Assembly: GCF_003663845.1 (NCBI RefSeq)
Contig: NZ_RCCA01000001.1
Span: 4,464,001-4,528,000, forward strand
Source: Chryseobacterium sp. 7
Lineage (GTDB): Bacteria > Bacteroidota > Bacteroidia > Flavobacteriales > Weeksellaceae
Direction of reading: 5' to 3'
Length of the DNA stretch: 64,000 bases
The notes under the pieces were generated by a model that saw nothing but the letters and a program-made list of their open reading frames with translations, made no database searches and had not been told where the DNA came from. Numbering within the stretch: position 1 is the stretch's first letter; every line of letters begins with the position of its first letter. Made by a program: the position numbers and the translations under genes. This document shows, one piece after another, positions 44,133 to 53,572 of the stretch.

Positions 44133-44711
44133 ATGTTTAAGTTGAAACTACCCACCGATCCAAGGTGGGCAAATATTGCAGAAGGAAACATTGGAGAAAT
44201 TTTAACGGATCATGCCTGGTGCGAGCAAAAAGCTGCTACCAATGCCATAGGACTAATTACAATGCTTCCGGAATATCCTGAGATTGTGACCGAACTTCTT
44301 GCCATTGCACAGGAAGAACTGGATCACTTCAACCAGGTTCACGAGATCATTAAGAAAAGAGGTTTTACTTTTGGAAGAGCAAGAAAGGATGATTATGTGA
44401 ATGAACTGGCTAAGTTTATCATACAGGGAACAAGAGAAGACCTCATCGTAGACAAAATGCTTTTTGCTGCCATGATTGAAGCCAGAAGCTGTGAAAGATT
44501 CAAGGTTCTTACCGAAAACATCAAAGACGAAGAACTTAAAGTTTTCTACAAAGAACTTATGATTTCCGAAGCTAATCATTACACTACTTTTATAGGATTT
44601 GCAAGACAGCTGGGAGATCCGGAAAAAGTAAACAAACGCTGGGAAGAATGGCTAGAATATGAGGCCAATATTATTAAATCCTACGGAAATAAAGAAACCA
44701 TACACGGTTAA
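44133..44711 (+). CDS. miaE: tRNA-(ms2io6A)-hydroxylase MiaE
   Basis: 192 residues with ferritin-like diiron ligands: QEELDHFNQVHEI (E-x-x-H), EARSCERFKVL and SEANHYTTF (E-x-x-H). MiaE hydroxylates the prenyl group of ms2i6A37 in tRNA with O2, acting after MiaB, which is encoded at 2506-3951. No signal peptide. The conserved MLPEYPEIVTELLAIAQEEL block supports the call. Confidence 0.93.
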   Translation: MFKLKLPTDPRWANIAEGNIGEILTDHAWCEQKAATNAIGLITMLPEYPEIVTELLAIAQEELDHFNQVHEIIKKRGFTFGRARKDDYVNELAKFIIQGTREDLIVDKMLFAAMIEARSCERFKVLTENIKDEELKVFYKELMISEANHYTTFIGFARQLGDPEKVNKRWEEWLEYEANIIKSYGNKETIHG

Positions 44712-44744
44712 AATAAAATAGTAAAGAATATAGATTAATTTACC

Positions 44745-45362
44745 TTGAAGAAGCCAAGCTTTGAAAATATCGCCAACTTATTCCTGAAAAACTTTTTCCA
44801 GGGATTGGTTATCATTGGACCTATTGGCCTTACCATTTTTGTGATCTGGTATATTGTAAGTGCAATTGACAATCTTGTTCCCTCACTTGCCAAGCAGATT
44901 CCGGGGCTTGTTTTTGTATCTATTATTCTGTTTACCGCTATTTTAGGATATCTGGGAAATAAATTCGTGGTTGGAAGATTCTTTTTCGACACGATGGACA
45001 GCTTACTGGAGAAAACTCCGGGGGTAAAACATATTTACACCCCCACAAAAGACGTAATGTCTTCATTTGTGGGCGACAAGAAAAAATTCAACGATCCTGT
45101 ATGGGTAAAAACCAATGAGAATCCGGAAATCTGGAGAATCGGCTTTTTAACTCAAAAAGAAATGTCGGACGTTGACAAGCATAATTACGTTGCGGTATAT
45201 CTTCCCCACTCGTACGCCATCTCGGGCTGGGTAATTGTTACTGAAGAAAAAAACATCAAACCTGTAGTGGGAATGACAGCGGCTTCTGCCATGAAGTTTG
45301 CAGTAAGCGGCGGTGTAGCCGGATTCCATTCTGATGAAAATATATTTAAGGCTCCGGAATAA
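44745..45362 (+). CDS. DUF502-family membrane protein, TTG start
   Basis: 205 residues. Translation must begin at TTG 44745: an in-frame TAA lies 9 bp upstream and the next Met is about 85 codons in, beyond both membrane helices. Two N-terminal helices (GLVIIGPIGLTIFVIWYIV, FVSIILFTAILGYLG) precede the conserved DUF502 parts (YTPTKDVMSSFVGDKKKF; IGFLTQKEM; PHSYAISGWVIVTEEKNI). Function unknown. Confidence 0.88.
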   Translation: MKKPSFENIANLFLKNFFQGLVIIGPIGLTIFVIWYIVSAIDNLVPSLAKQIPGLVFVSIILFTAILGYLGNKFVVGRFFFDTMDSLLEKTPGVKHIYTPTKDVMSSFVGDKKKFNDPVWVKTNENPEIWRIGFLTQKEMSDVDKHNYVAVYLPHSYAISGWVIVTEEKNIKPVVGMTAASAMKFAVSGGVAGFHSDENIFKAPE

Positions 45363-45455
45363 TCCCCTTTTCCGTCTTAATTATACATTGATGAATTTTG
45401 AAAAATTATTTTCAAGCACATTTTCTTTACAAACAATTTAAAACATACTTAACTC

Positions 45456-46832
45456 ATGAATTTACCGTACGCGGAACCTTTCCGCATTAAAATGGTGGAA
45501 GAAATCTATCAATCCACCAGAGAAGAAAGAGAGCAATGGCTTAAAGAAGCTAATTATAACCTTTTCAACTTAAGATCTTCGCATGTTTATATCGACCTGC
45601 TTACCGATTCCGGAACCGGAGCAATGTCTGACAGGCAATGGTCTGCTTTGATGACCGGAGACGAAAGCTATGCCGGATCACGTTCTTTCGAGCAATTACA
45701 GCAAACCGTTGAAAGAATTACAGGATTTAAATATTTATTGCCAACACATCAGGGAAGAGCTGCAGAAAATGTTCTTTTCTCAGTACTGGTAAAAGAAGGT
45801 GACGTAGTTCCGGGGAACTCACATTTTGACACCACAAAAGGACACATCGAAATCAGAAAGGCACATGCTATTGACTGTACAATAGACGAAGCTTTTGATA
45901 TTAATGATCTTCATCCTTTCAAAGGAAATATCAACCTTGAAAAACTGGAAGAAGTTTATAAAAGCCATCCTAAAGAAAATATCCCTTTCTGTTTAATTAC
46001 CATTACCTGTAACTCTTCAGGAGGACAGCCCGTTTCTTTGGAAAATATGAAAGCTGTAAAAGCTCTTTCTGATCAATATGGAATCCCTGTATTTTTCGAT
46101 TCTGCCAGATTTGCAGAGAATGCTTACTTTATCAAAAAAAGAGAAGCCGGACAGGAAAACAGAAGCATTAAAGAGATCTGCAAAGAGATTTTCTCTTACG
46201 GAGACGGAATGACAATGAGTTCTAAAAAAGATGGTTTAGTAAACATTGGTGGATTCATTGCGTTAAATAACGAAGAAGTTTTCAGAAAAGCATCCAACTT
46301 TACCATCATTTATGAAGGATTCATTACTTACGGAGGAATGGCCGGCAGAGACATGGCTGCACTGGCAGTAGGTCTTGACGAAGCTACTGAATTTGCCTAT
46401 CTTGAAAGCAGAATTTCTCAGGTAGAATATCTTGGAAATAAACTGATTGAATATGGAATCCCTGTTCAGAAACCGATCGGGGGACACGCTGTATTCATTG
46501 ACTCTTTAAACTTCCTTCCAAATGTTTCCCGTGAAGAATATCCGGCGCAGACATTAGGATTGGAAATTTACAAAGAGGCAGGAATCAGAACTGTAGAAAT
46601 CGGGACTTTACTGGCAGACAGAGATCCTGCTACAAGAGAAAACCGATACCCGAAATTAGAATTGGTACGTTTGGCCATTCCTAGAAGAACCTACACCAAT
46701 AACCACATGGATTATATTGCTGCTGCTATTAAAAACGTATATGAAAGACGTGACGAAATAGCAAAAGGATATAAGATCACCTGGGAACCGGAAATCTTAA
46801 GACACTTTACTGTTCAGCTTGAAAAAGCTTAA
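45456..46832 (+). CDS. tnaA: Tryptophanase
   Basis: 458 residues, beta-eliminating fold-type I PLP lyase; the PLP Lys is K257 in MTMSSKKDGLVNIGG. Tryptophanase is favoured over tyrosine phenol-lyase by two positions: Asp125 in HFDTTKGH, where phenol-lyases have Thr, and Ile382 in RTVEIGTLL, where phenol-lyases have the substrate-binding Arg381. It splits tryptophan into indole, pyruvate and ammonia, consistent with an indole-positive flavobacterium. No tnaC-like leader or Trp permease is seen. A strong terminator follows. Confidence 0.92.
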   Translation: MNLPYAEPFRIKMVEEIYQSTREEREQWLKEANYNLFNLRSSHVYIDLLTDSGTGAMSDRQWSALMTGDESYAGSRSFEQLQQTVERITGFKYLLPTHQGRAAENVLFSVLVKEGDVVPGNSHFDTTKGHIEIRKAHAIDCTIDEAFDINDLHPFKGNINLEKLEEVYKSHPKENIPFCLITITCNSSGGQPVSLENMKAVKALSDQYGIPVFFDSARFAENAYFIKKREAGQENRSIKEICKEIFSYGDGMTMSSKKDGLVNIGGFIALNNEEVFRKASNFTIIYEGFITYGGMAGRDMAALAVGLDEATEFAYLESRISQVEYLGNKLIEYGIPVQKPIGGHAVFIDSLNFLPNVSREEYPAQTLGLEIYKEAGIRTVEIGTLLADRDPATRENRYPKLELVRLAIPRRTYTNNHMDYIAAAIKNVYERRDEIAKGYKITWEPEILRHFTVQLEKA

Positions 46833-46836
46833 TCAT

Positions 46837-46863
46837 AAAACCGGAATTTTTTCCGGTTTTTTT
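46837..46863 (+). terminator. Terminator of tnaA
   Basis: Perfect 10-bp stem AAAACCGGAA / TTCCGGTTTT with TTTT loop and extra T. Confidence 0.93.
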
Positions 46864-47056
46864 ATGCATTAAAGTTTAGAAATTCATGATAAAAAACAAT
46901 CCTATCTTTTCACGTAACGAACTTAAAACCATTTAAGTATTACAAATAAATATATTTTATAGATAAACATAAATCAATCATATTTTTTTATCATAAAGTA
47001 TGTATTATGTTTTTCATTCTATTTTTTACAAAACTCAAATCAAATTAATTCATTTT

Positions 47057-47089
47057 TTGAAATAGTGAATGTTTTTAATTTTAATTTTG
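47057..47089 (+). promoter_or_regulatory. Promoter of the monooxygenase-aminotransferase operon
   Basis: TTG (47057-47059), 22 bp, TAATTTTG (47082-47089), 64 bp before the start codon. The rest of the ~320-bp gap after tnaA is AT-rich without other signals. Confidence 0.65.
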
Positions 47090-47152
47090 TATCCATCTAA
47101 AGGAGATAAAAAATACTTAAAAAACCAACCTGAAAAACACGTTATTCCGAAA

Positions 47153-48229
47153 ATGAAGAAAATTGCTGTCGTGGGCGCCGGTATTTCCGGCTTAAGCATG
47201 GCGAATTACTTAGAAAAATACAAGATTGATTATCACATTTACGAAAGGAGAAACAAGAAAGATCTGGCAGGCCATGGCTTTCTCATTCCGAAAGAAGGAA
47301 TGGATTATCTTTATCAAATCATCGACCCTGATCTCCTTCTCAAAAATGGAAATTTTTTAAAGAAGTATACCCAATATTCCCATACAGGAAAGATTCTGGC
47401 AGAAAAGAATCTGGACTATGTTTTTGCTATTTCAAGACATTCATTAATTGATCTGTTAGCACAAAACATTTCTCCGGAAAAGATCACCTACGAAGAAACC
47501 ATCATTCCCGATGAGCAGCAGAGCGGAAAACTAAAACTTTCCAATGGAACTGAGATAGATGCAGACATCGCTGTGATCTCTGATGGTTCCAGAAGCAGAA
47601 TCAGAAAACACCTTTTTGAGAATGAAATCATGAATATGGTAAGGGAAAGCGAAGTAGTGAACATCATTCAAAATAAAGAAATCGCACATACTATTGAAAA
47701 CGATTTTATGAAGTTTCATCATGAAGATGGCGGTCTCACTTTCGGGATTCTTAAGCTTTCTGATGATACAATTCTCTGGTATTCGCAGTTTGACAACCAA
47801 AAATACATGATCAATGAATGTTCACCAGAGAACTTAAGGAAATACATGCTTGAAGTTTTTGAACACTGGTATCCTTTAGTTCCGCAAATCATAGAAAAAT
47901 CAGACTATAAAAATGTACATTTATGGAATGTTTATGAACTGGAACAACTGAATCCATTTTATAAAGATAACTTCGTATTCATAGGAGATGCAGCCCATCC
48001 GTTAATTCCATTTACAAGCCAGGGGGTTACCTCAGCACTGAAAGATTCATTCTCATTAACGAAATATTTAGTTGAAGAAGACACTACACAACAGGCATTC
48101 GGTAAATATGAGATCGAGAGAAAACCTGAAATAGAAGTTCACATTCAGAATGGAAGAACATTACTTAACCAGTTTCTACTTCCACTCAATCAACAAACAG
48201 AAAATATTATCCCCATATCCTATAAATAA
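47153..48229 (+). CDS. FAD-dependent aromatic-type monooxygenase
   Basis: 358 residues from ATG 47153 (MKKIAVVGAGISGLSM); a frame from 47069 would add 28 residues before the FAD fold. It has the flavoprotein hydroxylase set: GAGISG (ADP binding), the DG motif VISDGSRSRIRKHL and the GD motif FIGDAAHPLIPFTSQG. The NAD(P)H-dependent insertion of one O atom into an aromatic or similar substrate is expected. The next gene (PLP enzyme) begins 2 bp after its stop, so they act together. The substrate is unknown; indole, made by the neighbour tnaA, is one guess. Confidence 0.87.
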   Translation: MKKIAVVGAGISGLSMANYLEKYKIDYHIYERRNKKDLAGHGFLIPKEGMDYLYQIIDPDLLLKNGNFLKKYTQYSHTGKILAEKNLDYVFAISRHSLIDLLAQNISPEKITYEETIIPDEQQSGKLKLSNGTEIDADIAVISDGSRSRIRKHLFENEIMNMVRESEVVNIIQNKEIAHTIENDFMKFHHEDGGLTFGILKLSDDTILWYSQFDNQKYMINECSPENLRKYMLEVFEHWYPLVPQIIEKSDYKNVHLWNVYELEQLNPFYKDNFVFIGDAAHPLIPFTSQGVTSALKDSFSLTKYLVEEDTTQQAFGKYEIERKPEIEVHIQNGRTLLNQFLLPLNQQTENIIPISYK

Positions 48230-48231
48230 AT

Positions 48232-49395
48232 ATGTTCACCAATAACGATATCAACTTTGAAGCACTGAAAAGAAAAGCCTACAACGGAAGATGGGCAACA
48301 CTGGAAGACGGAATTATCCCTCTTACGGCCGCTGATCCGGATTTCAGAACTGCACCTGAAATAGAACAGGGCATTATTGAATACCTGAAAGACGGCTACC
48401 TCAGCTATGGCCCATTCTCAGGACTTCCCGAGTTTAAGAAAAGTGTTGCAGATCATTTTAATCAGGAAAAACATGGAAGTTTCATTCCTGAAAATGTTCT
48501 GGCTGTCAATAGTGCCGCCCAGGGAATGTTCCTGATTGCATCGTATGTCCTCCAGCCCGGTGATGAAGCCATCATTCTGGATCCTGTAGATTTTCTTTTT
48601 AAAAAATCCGTAGAGACTGCAGGTGGAAAAGTAATGCTATGCCCTGTTGATACAACAACGGGAGAAATTGATTTTGAAAAAATGGTTTCCTTAATCAATC
48701 CCAAAACCAAACTTATAAGCATCTGCAATCCGCACAATCCGCTTGGAAAGGTTTACTCCAAAGAAGTTTTGATAAAAGTATCAGAAATAGCATCGGCTCA
48801 TAATCTTTGGGTGATGAGTGATGAAATCTGGAGTGATATTATTTATGACCAAAAAGAGTTTTACACTTATTCTTCTGTTTCAGAGAAGGCGAAGAGAAAA
48901 AGTTTTACCGTGTATGGCTTTTCAAAATCATTTGGAATAGCGGGGTTGAGAATTGGCGCAGTACTGTGTAATGATCAGGAAATTCTTGAAGATTTTACAG
49001 AAAAATCTAATTTCAACTCCACCATAGAAGGCGTTTCTACTTTGTCACAGATTGCCGGAAGTGTAGCGCTGGAAAAGGCTAAGCCTTGGTATAAAGAGTT
49101 TCTAGCTCATTTGCAGAATAACAGAGACCTTACTTTTAGGTTATTAAACCGTTCAGAAATTGTAACACCCAACCTCCCTGAAGCCACTTTTGTGCTGTTT
49201 CCAAAGATTGAAAACGGAATGACTAGTGATGAATTTGCTCAGCATGTCCTAAAACAAGGAAAGGTAGCGATTGTACCGGGTTCGGAAAGATGGTTCGGAA
49301 AAGGAGCTGAAGGACATATCAGAATTTGCTTTTCTACTTCGCAGGAAATTTTAGAAGAAGGAATTAACCGACTCATTACAAGTTTTTTGCATTAA
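48232..49395 (+). CDS. PLP-dependent aminotransferase, class I/II
   Basis: 387 residues. The PLP Lys is in YGFSKSFGIAGLRIGAV (S-K-x-x-G-x-x-G-x-R-x-G). Other marks: NPHNPLGKVYSKEVL and MSDEIWSDIIYD, and the C-terminal GHIRICFST with the carboxylate-binding Arg. The N-terminus WATLEDGIIPLTAADPDFRT is like that of MalY/PatB C-S lyases, so a beta-lyase activity is a real alternative to amino transfer. It forms an operon with the monooxygenase. Confidence 0.86.
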   Translation: MFTNNDINFEALKRKAYNGRWATLEDGIIPLTAADPDFRTAPEIEQGIIEYLKDGYLSYGPFSGLPEFKKSVADHFNQEKHGSFIPENVLAVNSAAQGMFLIASYVLQPGDEAIILDPVDFLFKKSVETAGGKVMLCPVDTTTGEIDFEKMVSLINPKTKLISICNPHNPLGKVYSKEVLIKVSEIASAHNLWVMSDEIWSDIIYDQKEFYTYSSVSEKAKRKSFTVYGFSKSFGIAGLRIGAVLCNDQEILEDFTEKSNFNSTIEGVSTLSQIAGSVALEKAKPWYKEFLAHLQNNRDLTFRLLNRSEIVTPNLPEATFVLFPKIENGMTSDEFAQHVLKQGKVAIVPGSERWFGKGAEGHIRICFSTSQEILEEGINRLITSFLH

Positions 49396-49551
49396 TATTT
49401 TTCATTGAATTTGAAAATTAAATTATTATTTTTCTCAAATAAGTGAAATTTAAATAAAAATTAAGACATTCATAACAAATATTTTATTTTACTATTGATT
49501 TAAAAACAAATATTGATAATTTTGATCGAATTACTGCTTAAGATTATCATT

Positions 49552-51990
49552 ATGAGAATAAAATACATCAGCATTTTTTTCCTTGGAGCTACTACCCTAG
49601 CCTATGCCCAGCAGGTAAAGGACACTTTGAAAGAATCAAAGATTGACGAAGTAGCCATTACCGGAAGCCGAAACAAAAAAAGAACAGTTGTAAATACACC
49701 CGTTCCTATTGATATTATAGACATTAAACAGGTAAGCCAGTCAACTGGGCAGGTGGAGATCAACCAGCTCTTACAGTTTTCTGCACCCTCTTTCAATTCC
49801 AATAAACAATCAGGATCTGATGGTGCTGATGCCGTGGATCCGGCCACTTTAAGAGGTCTCGGTCCCGACCAGACTTTACTTTTATTAAATGGAAAAAGAT
49901 ATCACCAGTCCTCACTGATCAACCTTTTTGGAACCAAAGGAAGAGGAAACACCGGATATGATATGAATACGATCCCGATTGGTGCCATAAAAAGAGTGGA
50001 AGTACTTCGTGACGGAGCTTCTGCCCAATATGGCTCGGATGCTATCGCCGGGGTAATAAATGTTATTTTGAATGACAGAAATAAAGGTTTTGAAGGAAAT
50101 TTATTCACAGGTATGAATCTTTTTAAAAGCCCGGGGAACAATGATGTGGTTTCTGACCACAAAATAGATGGTACCACCTTTGATTTCAGTGGAAATTTAG
50201 GTACTACAATAGGTTCAAAAGGAGGTTTCGGAAATTTCACTGTAGAATTTATCAACAAAGATTATGCAATTCGAAATGCCAACCCTGATATTTACAATGA
50301 TCCGGCTCCGGCTCCAAGACAGCGTTTCGGAGATGCTAAAGCGCAAAATATCTACTTTTTCGGAAACATTGAACTTCCCTTGTCAGATGGATTGAAATTC
50401 TATTCCCGCCAAGGTTTTTCGCACAGAAATACCAAAGCTTACGCATGGACCAGATCAGCGGATGCAGATGGAAATATTCCAGAAGTTTACCCTACAGGAT
50501 TTAACCCGATTGAAGATACCAGCATTACAGATTTCACATTTGATAATGGCTTAAAATTCAAGGTTGCTGACTGGGATGTAGATGTTTACAATGCTTTTGG
50601 CAACAACAGATTTACTTACCAGATAGATAATACCATTAACGCTACTCTAGGTGTAAAATCTCCTACAAGCTTTAATGCGGGAGGACATTCCCTGCTGCAG
50701 AACACAACTGGTTTCAATGCTGTGAAACAGTTCAAAGTACTGGAGGGACTTAACGTTGCTTTCGGATCAGAATTCAGATATGAGAAATTTGACATCATCA
50801 AAGGAGAAGAAGCTTCTTACACCATGTATGATGTGAATGGAAATCCTGTAACTCCAAACACACCTCCGAATTTACTTGTTACCAACCCTTTAAGCGGTAA
50901 TGTAAGACCGGGCGGCTCGCAAGGATTCCCTGGTTATTCCACAGATACCGGAAAGAGCAGAAATAACTTTGCGGCCTATGTAGATACTGAACTTGACATT
51001 ACTAAAAACTGGATGGTAAGTGTGGCTGGAAGATTTGAAAATTATAATGATTTCGGAAGTACCCTGAATGGTAAGTTTGCGACAAGATATGCTATTACTC
51101 CTCAGTTTGCCTTCAGAGGTTCCGTTTCTACAGGATTCAGAGCACCTTCTCTGGCTCAGAAATATTACAGCCAGCAGTTTACCAACTTTCAGGGTGGTCA
51201 GTTGGTTACTATTCAGCTAGCTTCTAATGACAGCAAGTTGGCAAACAGTCTTGGAATTCCTCAATTGAAACAGGAAACCTCATTAAACGGAAGTGCCGGA
51301 TTTACATTTAACACAGGAAAATTCACTGCAACCATAGATGGATATTATATTCGTGTGAAAGACAGAATTGTTCTTACCGGATATTTTGCACAAGCAGATT
51401 TGCCGGCAGAGGTTCAGGCAGAAAATCCATTTATTGACCAGGTACAGTTTTTCTCCAATGCTATAGATACCAAAACAAAAGGGGTTGATCTTATTTTAAG
51501 CTATAGTGAAAATTTAGGTTCAGGAAAATTGACTGCTACTTTAGCAGGAAATTATAATGATATGCAAATCACAAAAGTGAATACATCAGAACAGCTGGCC
51601 GGAAAAGAAGATATTTACCTGAGCGCAAGGGAGAAAGCATTTATCCTTGCTTCTGCACCTAAAACAAAAGTGAATTTAAATATTAACTATAAAATCAATA
51701 AGTTTAATGTAAACCTGCAGATGGTAAGATTTGATAAAGTAACCTTAATTGGCTATGACAATGCAGAGCAGGTTTATAATCCAAAAGTAACAACCGATCT
51801 TTCTTTTGGTTATGAATTCTGCAAAAACCTGAATCTGACTTTAGGAAGTAAAAACTTATTCAACAGATATCCTACTTTACAGACTACTCAGGTGACCAGT
51901 GGAAATACGGAATCCGGAGGTATTTTTGATCCTGTACAAATGGGATTTGCAGGAAGACAGGTTTTCGCCAGACTTAATTTTAAATTTTAA
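49552..51990 (+). CDS. TonB-dependent outer-membrane receptor
   Basis: 812 residues from ATG 49552 (MRIKYISIFFLGATTLAYAQ); an earlier start at 49513 gives a poor signal. A plug domain follows (GSRNKKRTVVNTPVPIDII; LRGLGPDQTLLLLNGKRYH; VLRDGASAQYGSDAIAGVI), then a 22-strand barrel ending in FARLNFKF. It lacks the SusC-type N-terminal CarboxypepD-reg domain and has no SusD partner, so it resembles iron or small-molecule receptors. The promoter TAATTTTG is near 49516. It may import the substrate of the preceding two enzymes (context only). Confidence 0.93.
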   Translation: MRIKYISIFFLGATTLAYAQQVKDTLKESKIDEVAITGSRNKKRTVVNTPVPIDIIDIKQVSQSTGQVEINQLLQFSAPSFNSNKQSGSDGADAVDPATLRGLGPDQTLLLLNGKRYHQSSLINLFGTKGRGNTGYDMNTIPIGAIKRVEVLRDGASAQYGSDAIAGVINVILNDRNKGFEGNLFTGMNLFKSPGNNDVVSDHKIDGTTFDFSGNLGTTIGSKGGFGNFTVEFINKDYAIRNANPDIYNDPAPAPRQRFGDAKAQNIYFFGNIELPLSDGLKFYSRQGFSHRNTKAYAWTRSADADGNIPEVYPTGFNPIEDTSITDFTFDNGLKFKVADWDVDVYNAFGNNRFTYQIDNTINATLGVKSPTSFNAGGHSLLQNTTGFNAVKQFKVLEGLNVAFGSEFRYEKFDIIKGEEASYTMYDVNGNPVTPNTPPNLLVTNPLSGNVRPGGSQGFPGYSTDTGKSRNNFAAYVDTELDITKNWMVSVAGRFENYNDFGSTLNGKFATRYAITPQFAFRGSVSTGFRAPSLAQKYYSQQFTNFQGGQLVTIQLASNDSKLANSLGIPQLKQETSLNGSAGFTFNTGKFTATIDGYYIRVKDRIVLTGYFAQADLPAEVQAENPFIDQVQFFSNAIDTKTKGVDLILSYSENLGSGKLTATLAGNYNDMQITKVNTSEQLAGKEDIYLSAREKAFILASAPKTKVNLNINYKINKFNVNLQMVRFDKVTLIGYDNAEQVYNPKVTTDLSFGYEFCKNLNLTLGSKNLFNRYPTLQTTQVTSGNTESGGIFDPVQMGFAGRQVFARLNFKF

Positions 51991-52002
51991 AAGAATAAAA
52001 GG

Positions 52003-52122
52003 AAACTGTATCAAAAATTAATCATTTCACCTTTGTCATTCTGACGAAGGAAGAATCTCATTAATAAGATAAGATTCTTCACTACATTTCATTTCGTTCA
52101 GAATAACATTTTGATACAGTTT
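52003..52122. repeat. Long inverted repeat between convergent genes (~120 bp)
   Basis: Outer arms AAACTGTATCAAAA and TTTTGATACAGTTT pair exactly; inside, CATTCTGACGAAGGAAGAATC-type sequence pairs imperfectly with GATTCTTC..CGTTCAGAAT. T runs at both ends make it a two-way terminator, and the CATTCTGA..GAAGAATCT core is a dispersed repeat type in Bacteroidota. Confidence 0.85.
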
Positions 52123-52126
52123 TTTC

Positions 52127-53344
52127 CTATTTTTTCGAGATTTTATACAGCTTACCGCTGTCTGTTACCGCATACAGATTCCCATCCATACCGTTCAGTA
52201 CATCGCGGAAGCGTTCTTTCTGATCTGCAAGAAGACGCTCTTCACCCACAACTTTATTATCTTTCATAACAATTCTGCCAATATGCTCACCACTGAGGCA
52301 TCCGATAATCAGATTTCCTTTCCACTCATCAATATTTCCGGTATAAAAAGTAATTCCGCTTGGTGAGATCACAGGATCCCAATAGTATACTGGCTGTTCG
52401 GTTCCTTCTTTTTGGGTAATTCCTTTTCCTACTTTATCTCCGGAGTATTCAATTCCATAGGTTACATCACCCCATCCGTAATTTTTTCCCGGCTGGATCA
52501 GATTGATTTCATCACCACCTCTTGGCCCCATTTCTACATCCCACAGATTACCATTAGGATCTATTGCCATTCCTTGAGGGTTTCGGACACCATAAGCATA
52601 TATTTCAGGTTTATAGCCAGATTTTCCGATGAAAGGATTTCCGGGAGCAGGCTTACCGTCTTTTGTAATCTTTAAAATTTTTCCGAGATAATTATCTGTT
52701 TTCTGGGCATATACTCTGGTTACTTTATCTGATCTTTCTCCAGTGCTGACAAATAAATGCTCATCTTTATCAAATGCCAAACGGCTTCCATAGTGCTTAT
52801 CACCATAATAAGAAGGTTCTGCACGGAAAATAACTTTTACTTCTGAAATATTTTTAAGATCTGCTGATAGTTTCCCTTTTGCCACGGAGGTTAAGTTTCC
52901 TTTTCCAAATGGTTCTGAAAAGCTGAAGTAAATCGTATTATTAGTTTTAAAATCAGGATCAAGGGCTACATCCAGCATTCCTCCCTGTCCTTTTGAATCC
53001 ACTTTCGGAAAGCCTTCTATTTTAGACACCTGTTTTCCATCTGTTGAAACAACATTCATATGCCCTTTCTTATCTGTGATGAGAAATCTTCCGTCCGGTA
53101 AATTGATAATTCCCCAGGGTCTTCCTAAATCTTTATTCAATATTTCCACGTTATAGGCTGTTGCTGTCTTCACCGCCTTGATTCTTGTCTGTCCTTTAAA
53201 GGCTGGCTTATAGTCAGAGTTGGGATTTTCCATCTCTACACTACCATCGTTTCCGGTCTTTTGTGCATTGGCATGATTCTCTTTACATGAGGATAAAAAA
53301 AGAAAAAGGCTTATTACAGGAATGTAAAATTGATTGATTTTCAT
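52127..53344 (-). CDS. PQQ-dependent aldose sugar dehydrogenase-like lipoprotein
   Basis: 405 residues. Lipoprotein signal SLFLFLSSC. The six-bladed propeller of the soluble-GDH/YliI family shows GRPWGIINLPDGRFLITDKK, GGMLDVALDPDF, HYGSRLAFDKDEHLFVSTGE (catalytic His region) and GVRNPQGMAIDPNGNLWDVE, GPRGGDEINLI. It oxidises aldoses with the cofactor PQQ in the periplasm. No PQQ synthesis gene is in the window; many Bacteroidota take PQQ from outside. Confidence 0.9.
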   Translation of the reverse strand: MKINQFYIPVISLFLFLSSCKENHANAQKTGNDGSVEMENPNSDYKPAFKGQTRIKAVKTATAYNVEILNKDLGRPWGIINLPDGRFLITDKKGHMNVVSTDGKQVSKIEGFPKVDSKGQGGMLDVALDPDFKTNNTIYFSFSEPFGKGNLTSVAKGKLSADLKNISEVKVIFRAEPSYYGDKHYGSRLAFDKDEHLFVSTGERSDKVTRVYAQKTDNYLGKILKITKDGKPAPGNPFIGKSGYKPEIYAYGVRNPQGMAIDPNGNLWDVEMGPRGGDEINLIQPGKNYGWGDVTYGIEYSGDKVGKGITQKEGTEQPVYYWDPVISPSGITFYTGNIDEWKGNLIIGCLSGEHIGRIVMKDNKVVGEERLLADQKERFRDVLNGMDGNLYAVTDSGKLYKISKK

Positions 53345-53546
53345 AGCATTATGATTAGGTGATTCTATGCTAAGAATGGAAAAATAATGCCATAAAATCT
53401 GGTCTGAAAATAATATTCCTTAAAAATAAATAAAAAATTATCCTGAAAAAAGATAAATAATCCTTTCTCAACGCTTACAATGTGTTAAAATTTTATTATC
53501 AAAATATTCATCTCCAAAACATTATACGGCCTAATAATTTCTTTCG

Positions 53547-53554
53547 TATTTTTG
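53547..53554 (+). promoter_or_regulatory. -7 promoter element of uvrB
   Basis: TATTTTTG, exact TAnnTTTG match, 18 bp before the ATG at 53573. Confidence 0.65.
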
Positions 53555-53572
53555 TTATATACATTCTTTTCT

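Noticed and set aside
45456-46832. Tyrosine phenol-lyase
   Set aside because: Asp125 and Ile382 replace the Thr and Arg that are diagnostic of phenol-lyases; tryptophanase fits.
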